From Chalara sp. BL73 (Eukaryota; Ascomycota; Leotiomycetes; Helotiales): a DNA stretch of 64,000 nt. The translations under genes were made by a program, and so were the position numbers. The DNA lies in assembly GCA_918026815.1 (NCBI GenBank), contig CAKJVC010000012.1:1798001-1862000 (forward strand). The letters are read 5' to 3'. Below the pieces are notes generated by a model. The model was given only the letters and a program-made list of their open reading frames with translations. It did no database searches and was not told the DNA's origin. Positions within the stretch are counted from its first letter, which is position 1. Every line of letters starts with the position of its first letter. This document shows, one piece after another, positions 55,608-64,000 of the stretch.

Positions 55608-56077
55608 AGTTAGAGACGGCCATCGTGACAGCCTAACAGCCAGCCGAAGGCTTTTCAGCTGTAGTACTTTCAGGGCTGCAAGCGGCACGCTCCGCCCATG
55701 GCCAGCCAGCTCACAGCTACAACAACTACAGGCATACGGCTATATCAGCCACAGGCTCACAGCTACAGCACAGTTAAAAGATATAAGGAACAGCTAGAGC
55801 TCTCTGAAGAAAGTAAGTTTGAGTTTTCCTGCTGGACTGACAAGCATACTTTCTGTCACGATCCCAATACAGGCGCCAGTGATAGCTGTTTGTAAGGTAT
55901 CAAATACCAGGATTCTAAACTAAAGAGAAAAGGTGTAACTACTGCTGGAACTGCCCTCATATAACCATGGCCAGATCCAGGGTCCCAGCTAGGCTGATCC
56001 TCAAATCCTAACAATACCTTTGAGTCCTTCTCCCGGAGATCTACGGATCGAAGTCCCTGTTCGCCTTGAGTTGTTAC
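55608..56077. repeat. Chimeric LTR remnants (families J, C, K and D)
   Basis: 55608-55855 resembles reverse family J with its GTAGCTGT-type minisatellite. TGTCACGATCCC at about 55856 starts like family C. TCAAATCCTAACA near 56005 is the K end. ATCTACGGATCGA...TTGAGTTGTTACA to 56077 is the D end. Confidence 0.6.
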
Positions 56078-56332
56078 AACGTCGGTGGGCTGAAGCCTCT
56101 GTATTATACCGTTAAATAAAATAGATAAATATAGGTGCGGTGGTCGAATAATAGTATTTTTGATGGCTGCTACTCTCCGTACAGAAGCAAGAGCTTATAT
56201 ACAAATCAATTTTCCCAGGCAACATGACTAGCCACTCGTGTGATCACGTGATAATATGACATAGAAAAGACATCAACCCTACCACGGTACTAATATCGAA
56301 ACTTCTTCCTTGCGAATTCTGCCTATATAGTA

Positions 56333-59300
56333 TTATAGCTTCATGCTCTTCCAAAAAACATCGACAACCAATTCTCTAAACGATATCAACAGCCTAGTCC
56401 TGTCCTCGTTATACTCACTAAGCCGGAAGTCTCCCTCTAAGCACCTTTCAACAGACCGAGTATATGATTGCCCCATCCTCCGTGGCAACCATCTCCTTGC
56501 TATCGTAAGCAGCTCTATTTTTTTTGATGCTGACGGCCGCAGAATTTGATCCATAACTATTTTAACCCTATTCTCGAAAATGCGATCGATAGTTCTCCAT
56601 AGCCCTATCTCGAGTAACACGACCCCAAGTGCGTAAATATCATACTCAATTTTAAAACCCTTTTGGGAGTCCTGGTAAAAGCTGGTCTCATCCCCATAAC
56701 CGGTTGCAAACACAATGTCATCTTGGATAGCATGCGCGATATCCCAGCCCAAAAGATATGGGATAAAGGGATGGGACACTGAAGGAGACGGAGATTCGGT
56801 AGAAGGGAAAAAGGTAATCCCATGGCTGGAAATATTTCTATGGACCATTCCAGATCCGTGGATGTTTAGAACCGTTAAGGATAATGCATATGCCAGAAAA
56901 AACCGGTTCCCTAAAGAAGGTTCAGTTAAAAATGTCTGAGTCGACATGTTGGCAGACTTAATCCAGTCGTAAAGAGTGCAGAGCCTTAAGTCAGTTTGCA
57001 AAGATCCTTGTCGGGGAGGCCGATAAATGAGGGCAATTTGGTGGTGTTGGCGAAAGTATCCTAAGCATGGTAAGGTAAAAATAGCATGCTGGTTGGATGG
57101 AGATACCAAATCGTCATCCTGCCCATGGGGTAAGGAAGAGATATGGAGGAACTTGGCCAGCTTCACAGCAGAAGCTTCCGCTCTCCGCCAGTCTACCGGT
57201 TGTGTAAACTCTGCGTTATAATTTCGATATTCGACCACCACTTCCTGAAATTCGTGTTTATCACGGAATTTCGCCAGGATCAAACCTGACTGGTTTGGAG
57301 AGCCCGGGCCTTCAATAATTTGACTTCTAGGTATGTCAAAGTCTTCTAGAGAATCACTGCGGACCAATACCTCCCGTCTTGCCACATTTTGAAGCCCCAT
57401 GTCCCTAACTCTCTCACTTTCTGCAAGGTCATTAAGCGTGTTCCCTCCGGAAGCGATTGGGCCTGATATCACAAATGCAGTGGTTTGCCGCAATCGCCCG
57501 GTCGCCTTGCTGCATTCCGCCAATATTTCCATAATCTTCTCTTTGTCAAACAATGCCCACTCAACAGTCCTCTTTAGGTCTTTCGACTCGATCAAGGAGA
57601 TAAAGCCCTTGACCTTGTCTCGGCGTATCTCAAACTGGTTCAGATACTCCAAGAGGCCGTACTTGGTACCCATCATCCAATACTCCGCTAGCGCCTTCTT
57701 AAGCGCGGTGAGAACGGTATAGATATCTCGCTTCAAGTCGATATGAACCTGGTCACTTCGCATGAGCGCCTCGCCATCGAAAAAGAGGCCTTTAAAGGAG
57801 TCCAGAAAAAGGAATTCGGGCTTCAATTTGAGTTGGATGTGGCTTACCCCAGAGTGACTGGCGAATACCCCTCGAATAAGCATCGTGATGTTGTAGACCT
57901 CAGACATTACATCTGCGGTCCTGGAGAAGATTTCCATACTGGCAAGTGATGGCTTGGGGAGTAGGCTAACGTTCTTTATCTCCTTAGGTGACGTGTCGTG
58001 TTGGTGTGTGCGGTCGGCTAGCTGTTCAATCTTACTTATCAAACCGACGAGAGGGCCTGAATTCTTTTCCACGGCAAGATGCATTCGAATTGGTTTAACT
58101 TGATCTTGCAGGTTCAGAATCAAGTCGACTAGATCTTTGCCAAATGTGGGGGGGAGTTGGTGGAGACATAGATAACATTCTCTATATTCCGTTCTCAGCA
58201 AGGTAAATTTAACAAGGGGTTTCCTGTACTCCTTACCGTACCGTACTCCAAACCCCCTGCCGCATCTGGGCTAGGTGGAAATCGATATCCTCGAAAGCTG
58301 CCCGGATTATGAGCGGTATGGAGAAATCTTGGATATTTTCGAGCGTCCCAGAATCGATTCGGATATCGCATGCCCACGTAATAAACATCGACAAAGTGTT
58401 ATTTAGAAACCTCCTTTCCCGTCTCACAATAAGTAATAGTTCTTTGTTGCTGTCTTTATCGTTATTTTGGTCTTCAGCAAGCACCTTGCTCATCTTTTGG
58501 ACCAGTTGCTCCCATTCATCAACGATGCGATTATAAAAGTCCCACAGTGCAGGTGTAGATATTTCTGGTGCATGTGGCTCATCCAAATTCGATTCCAATG
58601 TTGTATCATGTGAAAGTAAGGGTAAAATTTCTAAGTTCATCGGTCCCTGGAACAGAGAACTCTCTGGGGTCATTAGGAAACTGGTCAACGATGATTCCAT
58701 GTGTTCGGCTGGCCTATTTTGCACTTAGTCGAATAAGCTGGGGCTCATAAAGGAGGAACATACTTGGGTGTAGGGTGTGACTCGGACTTGGGAGAACGCT
58801 CCGTAGTCGATTCTTGTAAAATGTTGGCTTCAGAGTCTAGGGCTTCTAATCTCCCATCCGAAGGAGGCTGGTATCTATGTTGGATTGCAGTAGGTGAGTC
58901 TCTTTGAGAATATGAAGATGGCGAAGGTTCAGGCTCCGGCTCTGGTGAATGCACCGGGACCGAAAGGTTGCCACTAGGAAGCCTTGCCTCCAGAAGATCA
59001 AAGACCATCATTTTTGTTCCTAAAGCACTAAGTTTATTCAAGTCCTCCCTTGCTAGATTGTCATGCCTGGGGCTATTGATCGGGTCTTCTAGGGGCGGAG
59101 GGCTGAATATTATGGGGTTATATTCTGGGATTACACCGAAGTGAGTGCTTGTAAAATTTTTGCCAGCGGAAACAGAATCAACTTGAACCCTGATCTCCAC
59201 CGTGGCTCGGAAGTTCTGGTTAGCCTCACTGGGTCTGCGCCTCAACAAGATGGCTGTTTGAAACTCGCCTGGGATACCATCCACACCCAATAAAATCCAT

Positions 59301-59746
59301 TTCACCGTGTTATTTATTTTGGCACTATTCGTAATGCTAAACGGTATGGTATCGGGAAGTGTTATTTGGTCCTTTGTCTCGTAATCTTTCGGTCCTTTTC
59401 CAGGTGTCGTAACGGGATGTTCGGGCTCAGGGCTCGTAGGGTAATAACCCTTGGGTGCAATGTTAACCACCTCAGGACCTTCAGCCAAATTCGATTTTGA
59501 AGTCGTAAAGATATAACTAATTTCCACCTTTACAACGTGCTGAGAGCTCTTGGCTGAAAGAACCCGAAAAGCTGTGACAATGAGGGTGGCAGGATCTCCG
59601 TCTGGATGAAGCCTCCCGTGTGTCACATCGACTAAATCTAATTGCACCACCAGGCTTTCACTGCGATCGGCGATGCCTCTGATAGGATATGCACCACCAT
59701 CCGTTTCTGGGTATACATCGATACTGAAGGATGAGCCTAGCGACAT
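56333..59746 (-). CDS. Beta-rich / HeLo-like / pseudokinase protein, 1102 aa
   Basis: Three exons, 59746-58764, 58713-58237 and 58181-56333, joined in phase by introns of 50 and 55 bp. ATG at 59746 (MSLGSSFSIDVYPETDGG). Residues 1-215 look beta-rich and conserved in style. A Pro/Ser/Glu-rich linker follows to about 345, then a long helical region. Within it LKRTVEWALFDKEKIMEILA resembles the RxxKWAxxDKEKFExL signature of fungal HeLo-type domains. The last 270 residues are kinase-like: GMVHRNISSHGITFF aligns with the catalytic loop, but Asp of HRD is Asn; YLLGWDIAHA replaces DFG; YDIYALGVVLLEIGLW is the F-helix. The beta3 Lys is not evident, so this is a pseudokinase. HeLo-type domains can be membrane-active death effectors (HET-S, fungal MLKL-like proteins). 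Role here is inferred. Confidence 0.7.
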
Positions 59747-60042
59747 GCCGGATTTATACACAAAACTCGTTCGTAGAAGCTATCGTATAGCAAACAGTCT
59801 AGAGAAGGTAAATAAGCGATTGATAGAGAGCTTAACGGACAAAGTTGAAGAATGGAGAAAGCTGCGTGGAGAATGATGTGGTGTCGACATGCAATGGTGG
59901 TGAGGGGAAGCACAATTGGGTGGCGAATGGAAATGCAACACGTTGAAGCCACATGAGAAGCGAGGCTTGTGAAATAATAACAGGTCCTCTCCCTCATGAT
60001 CTTCAGCATCATCATGAATATATTCGCCTCGCGCAACTCCAG
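59747..60042. promoter_or_regulatory. Bidirectional promoter region
   Basis: 296 bp between divergent start codons at 59746 (minus) and 60043 (plus). No repeat lies inside. The shared space suggests co-regulation; no TATA box or known factor site is obvious. Confidence 0.5.
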
Positions 60043-61611
60043 ATGGCTGACCCAGTGCTTCCTCTCATAGGCTTCGCATTTGGAGCAATCGGCTTTCTAG
60101 CTACTATTCGGAATGGAATCGCACTAATTCTAAACGACCGCGACTCATTCATACGACTCGGTAAAGACCTTGTTCCCCTTCTCTGTGAAGTCAATTCTTT
60201 GTCGAGTCGAATACGACTATGGAGTAGATTCTGGAAAATCATTGATAGGGCACCGCAGGGACTTCTTACGGAGTATTGGGGACCAGAAGGAGGACCGCAA
60301 ATGCTGGCATTATTGACACAAGCCAAAAAGTCTGCCGCGGAGATGGAAGCTGATTTTAATTCACAATACAAAGTTAAGATTAACGATGAAACAATGGGGG
60401 GCCCAGGTTCAATATCAAACCAAACAAGTGATGACTGGTTGCAAAGTTATATACATCGGTGGAAGCAGCAATTCGGAGTTCTTGGACGAACGAGTACTGC
60501 CCTGATTCGGGGGCCGTTATTCCGCAAACATCTGGATACTGTGGGTAACTGTCTGTCAAGACTTGAAGCGGACTCAATCCGTGAGTTTAAACAAAAGTGG
60601 CATTGTGGTGAAGAGGACGCTGCCGAAGTCCGGGCCAAGTACCTCCTCTCTCATTTAGCTATGAAATCCGCAAATACTACCAAAGCATTACTGGGGTTAC
60701 TAAGTCCAGTCAACAATTTCGGAATTGACTTCCAGATTAATAATTGGGATCAATTTGCCGAAGATCGAGAAGAGCTTATCACGAGTCTGGCCGGCCGTGG
60801 TTCTTTCCCATATTATTTTCGAATTTCCAAAATATCACCTCCTGCCGGTGTACTCAATCTCAGTATTAACGCAGTCGTACCCTGTGAGGAACAGAATGCG
60901 CTGTTAAACTTCGAGCATGGCATTACTTCTTGGTATGCTAATCCTCAAGATTCTGTTTGGTATATGAGGCGAGAAACCAGCAACGACACATTCCAAGTCA
61001 CCCACATTGATGGCGGTGTGCACGATCCTAAGTTCTTACGAGTCTTGTTCTCAACGAGCGAAGCAGAAGATCTATTACAATCACTTCATGGCGACTTTTC
61101 TCAAAAAGACAGGTTCAAGCTTGCATATGAGCTTGCGGAGAGTATCCTCTTATTCATGAAGACAAACTGGTACGCGAAGCTATGCAGCTGCACGGTTCAC
61201 CGAGTTTGTATTAATGAGACGGAAGAAGAATACGAATACTACATTAGGATCAACACTACTCATCACTTTGAGCCTGGGACAGGAGAGGTCAAGCCAGCCC
61301 GCCAATGGTGTGAGGAAGAGTTGGAAAACATGCATATATATCGCCTTGGGATCCTACTAGTTGAGATAGCGCTTGGTGAAGCTGTTACGGACGCTATGTG
61401 GAACGAGGATACAGGCCAACTGGAGATTGATCTTAACGAAAATGAGACGAACCAAGAATTGCTGCCACGACAGGTTGCCAAAAGGATTGAGAAAGCTGCT
61501 GGAGAAGATTTTAGTTTAGCGGTGCGGTACTGCCTAAGTCACGGAAAGCAACTAGATACAGTTGGTCCGAAAGAATTGGCGAGATTCTATGCGGAAGTGG
61601 TTTCTCCGTAA
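60043..61611 (+). CDS. HeLo-like N-terminus plus degenerate kinase-like protein, 522 aa
   Basis: Single exon. The start ATG at 60043 gives MADPVLPLIGFAFGAIGFLA, the hydrophobic, glycine-rich opening usual for fungal HeLo/HELL-type proteins; a longer frame opens at 59953 but lacks this. Residues 1-230 are helical (LVPLLCEVNSLSSRIRLWSR). Around 380-522 is a kinase-like C-terminal fold of the DUF7580 style (RFKLAYELAESILLFMK, HIYRLGILLVEIALGEA). There is no HRD or DFG motif, so it is not an active kinase. It shares its promoter with the pseudokinase gene on the other strand, and the closing motifs of both proteins are alike, suggesting common descent or partnership. No stops, frameshifts or RIP signs. 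A membrane-active role is inferred. Confidence 0.65.
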   Translation: MADPVLPLIGFAFGAIGFLATIRNGIALILNDRDSFIRLGKDLVPLLCEVNSLSSRIRLWSRFWKIIDRAPQGLLTEYWGPEGGPQMLALLTQAKKSAAEMEADFNSQYKVKINDETMGGPGSISNQTSDDWLQSYIHRWKQQFGVLGRTSTALIRGPLFRKHLDTVGNCLSRLEADSIREFKQKWHCGEEDAAEVRAKYLLSHLAMKSANTTKALLGLLSPVNNFGIDFQINNWDQFAEDREELITSLAGRGSFPYYFRISKISPPAGVLNLSINAVVPCEEQNALLNFEHGITSWYANPQDSVWYMRRETSNDTFQVTHIDGGVHDPKFLRVLFSTSEAEDLLQSLHGDFSQKDRFKLAYELAESILLFMKTNWYAKLCSCTVHRVCINETEEEYEYYIRINTTHHFEPGTGEVKPARQWCEEELENMHIYRLGILLVEIALGEAVTDAMWNEDTGQLEIDLNENETNQELLPRQVAKRIEKAAGEDFSLAVRYCLSHGKQLDTVGPKELARFYAEVVSP

Positions 61612-61803
61612 GTTGCCTTCAGTAGTCCGTTGGCTGTTACTAACATGAAATAACTGGTTAGCCTTTACTTACATTACAATAAGCAAGTACTAAAAAGGCA
61701 AAGGAGACTTCGCGGGAAATAATACGGCTCACTATATAAGTTGGAGGCCCCCTTCCGGCCACTTCGCTTAGCATGACACCTACTACTTACAACCTTAATA
61801 ACT

Positions 61804-62308
61804 TTATGGTTCCTCAACTTCTATACAATCACCTGTAGATACTGAATCTAAAGTAGAATCAGAGACTTCTTCTTCAATTTCACAGTCTCTTGCCTTGATT
61901 TGAGCTTCTTTAATAGCCTTGATATCTGCAAACCTCGAATTTGGACTAGTTTGAACTTTTCTTCTTTTTCTAAGTGCCAATTGCTCCAATTGTCACGATC
62001 ACGATCCTATGAGCCTGATAGGGCGTAATATAGGTGCTTCAATACGAGAATACTAACCTAAGGAGGAAAGGTGTAGCTGTTGCTGTGGCATCCCTGATAT
62101 AAAGACCATGACCACGTGACCAGATAGGCGAGCTGGTAAGCGAACCAATGGGCGTCTGGTGCGATATTGAGGACCGTGACACCAATCTAGTTTCCAATTG
62201 CTTGATTCGAAGCTTTGATTGCCCTAAAGCGTAGTTTTTTTTCATCAAATCCTTTCACAATCTCCCTAAAGAGTTGTCGACAAGTTGGCATATCGACTTC
62301 GCCCAATT
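61804..62308 (-). pseudogene. C-terminal tail of a pogo/Fot1-like transposase, split by an LTR
   Basis: On the minus strand before the LTR: DMPTCRQLF-like start, LREIVKGFDEKK and RAIKASNQAIGN. After the LTR: LEQLALRKRRKVQTSPNSRF and KAIKEAQIKARDCE to a stop at 61804. The Leu-rich, Lys/Arg-rich tail with KRRK is the usual end of Fot1/pogo transposases. The DDE domain is not present (sequence upstream is LTR K). Confidence 0.5.
61991..62181 (+). mobile_element. Solo LTR, family C, with target duplication
   Basis: 191 bp, TGTCACGATCACG...GGACCGTGACA, flanked by CCAAT at 61986-61990 and 62182-62186. Confidence 0.93.
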
Positions 62309-62492
62309 TGTTAGGATTTGAGAATCCAGGGGTAGCTGACATGTCTCTGACTAAGCGGGGAACGCTAGCGCTGAAGACTTTTCACACACAAATTGCTAGA
62401 ACACCTCATACAAATATACTCATAGCGATCAATAGAGAGCCTGTCGGCATCCCCCAACTCCTTCTGACTATCGTTGTGTAATTCCACGTTCT
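62309..62492 (+). mobile_element. LTR, family K, 3' truncated
   Basis: TGTTAGGATTTGAG...TTCCACGTTCTAT, reverse of 5418-5604. The last few bases are replaced by GGGTTGGGT. Confidence 0.75.
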
Positions 62493-63252
62493 ATGGGTTG
62501 GGTCGAAAGGTCGAAACCCAACCCAACCCAACCCCGTCCGCAGTTTAGCAGCCACAGGCATACAGCTACAACAGCCACCAGCGTACAGCTACCACTATTA
62601 AAGTGAAAAAGTGCTTGATTTCTTTCTAAATGAGAGAAGACGGGTGATATATACATATTGTAGGCTGAGACGAAACCTATTCCATACGGGGATCACATGA
62701 CTGTTCACGTGACTGGCCTTCAACAGCCACTAACGTACAGCTACAGTAGCCACAGGCATACAACTACAGCAGACATACAGCTACAGCACAGTTGAAAGGA
62801 TATAAGGAACAGCTAGAGCTTTCTGGAGAAAGGCAAGCTTGAGTTTATCTGTGTCACGAACGGCATCCCAGGATATTGCGATGCCCTGGGATGACGTGCC
62901 TCGGAACACCAGACGGCGATTAGGCCCCGGAATCCAGCGTGACTGATCACGTGATGGAGTCGTGGAGGAGTCTTGGGAGTCCGTTTGGACTCCAAGGACT
63001 CCATGGGACTCAACCCAACCATAGTATATAAGTAGCCATAGTTTCGTAGTTTAGGAGCTTCGTGCTCAACTTACTCGATAGGTTAGCAATATATTATTTT
63101 GTTATACTTGTAACGTCTCACTTCTAAGTGAGAAACGGCGTCTAGTCTACTTCATACATACCATACCAACCAACGAGCCCCAAACCCAGCTACCCAGGCA
63201 TAGGGCTACCACGTACGTTACAATCTGCTAGACTCACAAGCATACTTTTTGT
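62493..63252 (-). mobile_element. LTR related to family J, interrupted by another LTR
   Basis: Contains CTACAACAGCCACAGGCATA-type repeats, GGATATAAGGAACAGCTAGAGC and GGCAAGCTTGAGTTTATCTG. It resumes after 63222 with CTAGACTCACAAGCATAC. Confidence 0.7.
62852..63222 (+). mobile_element. Solo LTR, family O, nested, with target duplication
   Basis: 371 bp, TGTCACGAACGGC...CACGTAC GTTACA, flanked by ATCTG at 62847-62851 and 63223-63227. Has a TATATAAG box near 63025-63033 and an internal CTCACTTCTAAGTGAGAA palindrome near 63118. Confidence 0.9.
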
Positions 63253-63410
63253 CATGGCCCTGGTCTTTTCCGTTAGGAGCTCAGCACCGGATGCCCCAGA
63301 GCTCGGGCGGAGCTTACTACCGGATGTCCCGAAGCTCGGACGGAGCATAGCACCAGGCACCGCAAAGCTCGCCTATCCCGGCCTCCGGCCAGTTCCTGTA
63401 TATAGATGTT
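63253..63410 (-). repeat. LTR fragment of family D type
   Basis: TGTCATGGCCCTGGTC..., with GAGCTCGG/AAGCTCGG direct repeats of about 35 bp (63290-63385) and CCTGTATATAGATG at the end. Diverged from family D. Confidence 0.5.
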
Positions 63411-63485
63411 GAATGCCAGTCACGTGAACAGTCATGTGATCACTGTACGGAATAGGTTTCGTCTCAGCCTACAATATGTATATAT

Positions 63486-63675
63486 TGTCACGGTCCTCAA
63501 TATCGTACCATACGCCCATTGGTTCGCTTACCAGCTCGCCTATGGTGGTCACGTGGTCATGGTCTTTATCAGGGATGCCACAGCAACAGCTACACCTTTC
63601 CTCCTTAGTTTAGTATTCTCGTAATTGAAGCACCTATTCAGCGCCCATACAGGCCATAGGATCGTGATCGTGACA
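63486..63675 (-). mobile_element. Solo LTR, family C, nested, with target duplication
   Basis: 190 bp, TGTCACGGTCCTC...GATCGTGACA, flanked by TATAT at 63481-63485 and 63676-63680. Confidence 0.92.
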
Positions 63676-63779
63676 TATATCACCCGTCTTCTCTCATTCA
63701 GAAAGAAATCAAGCACTTTTCACTTTAATAATAGAGTCTTGCTTTCAGAAAGCTCTAGCTGTTCCTTATATTTTCTAAC

Positions 63780-64000
63780 TGTGCTGAAGCTGTATGCCTG
63801 TGGCCGCTGTAGCTGTATGCCTGTGGTTGCTGTAGCTGTATGCCCGTAGTTGTTGTAGCTGTCAGCCTGTAGCTGCTGTAGCTGTATGCTTGTATTCGGC
63901 CACAGGCTCACAGCTACAGCAGCTACAGGCTGACAGCTACAACAACTACGGGCATACAGCTACAGCAACTACAGGAATACAGCTACAACAACTACGGGCA
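63780..64000. repeat. Palindromic minisatellite
   Basis: Units GTAGCTGTATGCCTGTGG run to about 63895, then the same unit runs inverted (CCACAGGCTCACAGCTACAG...) to the window end. The two arms form a near-palindrome of about 220 bp or more. Confidence 0.8.

Larger units (their letters stand above)
63411..64000 (+). mobile_element. LTR of the 62493 type in opposite orientation, with nested LTR C
   Basis: Mirrors 62620-62720 (GTCACGTGAACAGTCATGTGATC...CAGCCTACAATATGTATAT). It is interrupted at 63485 and continues after 63675 (ATCACCCGTCTTCTCTCATT). Runs off the window. Confidence 0.7.

Noticed and set aside
1..64000. Starship giant transposon
   Set aside because: NLR cargo is suggestive, but I found no DUF3723-type tyrosine recombinase (captain) and no boundary repeats in the window.

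Overview
The window is nuclear DNA of a filamentous ascomycete (Pezizomycotina). Its genes have short GT-AG introns (about 39-66 bp, one candidate of 181 bp). The families are fungal: HET-domain proteins, STAND/NLR receptors and DUF7924-type nuclease-like proteins. The repeats are LTR, Mutator-like, Tad-like, Tc1/pogo and copia elements. Several mobile and non-mobile genes carry C-to-T or G-to-A nonsense changes in the CpA-to-TpA context of repeat-induced point mutation (RIP). I saw no tRNA, rRNA, CRISPR array or bacterial gene. Splice sites below come from reading phase and consensus by eye; there is no RNA evidence.

Layout. 1-5.4 kb holds decayed genes: a frameshifted unknown and an aminoglycoside-phosphotransferase-like pseudogene with a solo LTR in its intron. 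A 1 kb inverted-repeat element follows. 5.9-9.4 kb is an intact HET-NACHT-WD40 receptor. 10.3-12.2 kb is a DUF7924-type nuclease-like gene. 14.1-18.0 kb is an intact HET-NB-ARC-TPR receptor with a C-terminal ZZ-like finger, head to head with an HNH nuclease gene broken by one stop. 22.0-25.9 kb is an unknown gene and a large HET protein with C-terminal membrane helices. 26.0-33.2 kb is a nest of Mutator-like elements and solo LTRs. 33.5-38.1 kb is a PNP_UDP-NACHT-ankyrin receptor whose ankyrin array ends at a fresh-looking stop. 38.2-44.2 kb is another nest of LTRs, LINE pieces and MITEs. 44.3-46.6 kb is a standard HET gene, followed by Tc1, sedolisin and HET pseudogenes. 51-54 kb has a copia remnant and an intact GC-rich cysteine-containing gene. 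56.3-61.6 kb is a divergent pair of large proteins, one with a HeLo-like segment and a pseudokinase. The last 2.4 kb is nested solo LTRs.

Biologically this looks like an accessory, transposon-rich island of non-self recognition and regulated cell death genes. Three receptors of different architecture (WD40, TPR and ankyrin sensors, each an array of near-identical units) lie within 33 kb. Four HET-domain genes or pseudogenes and the pseudokinase pair could act as executors or partners. Nothing in the sequence proves that they work together. The pseudokinase pair at 56-62 kb is the best candidate for an uncharacterised system.
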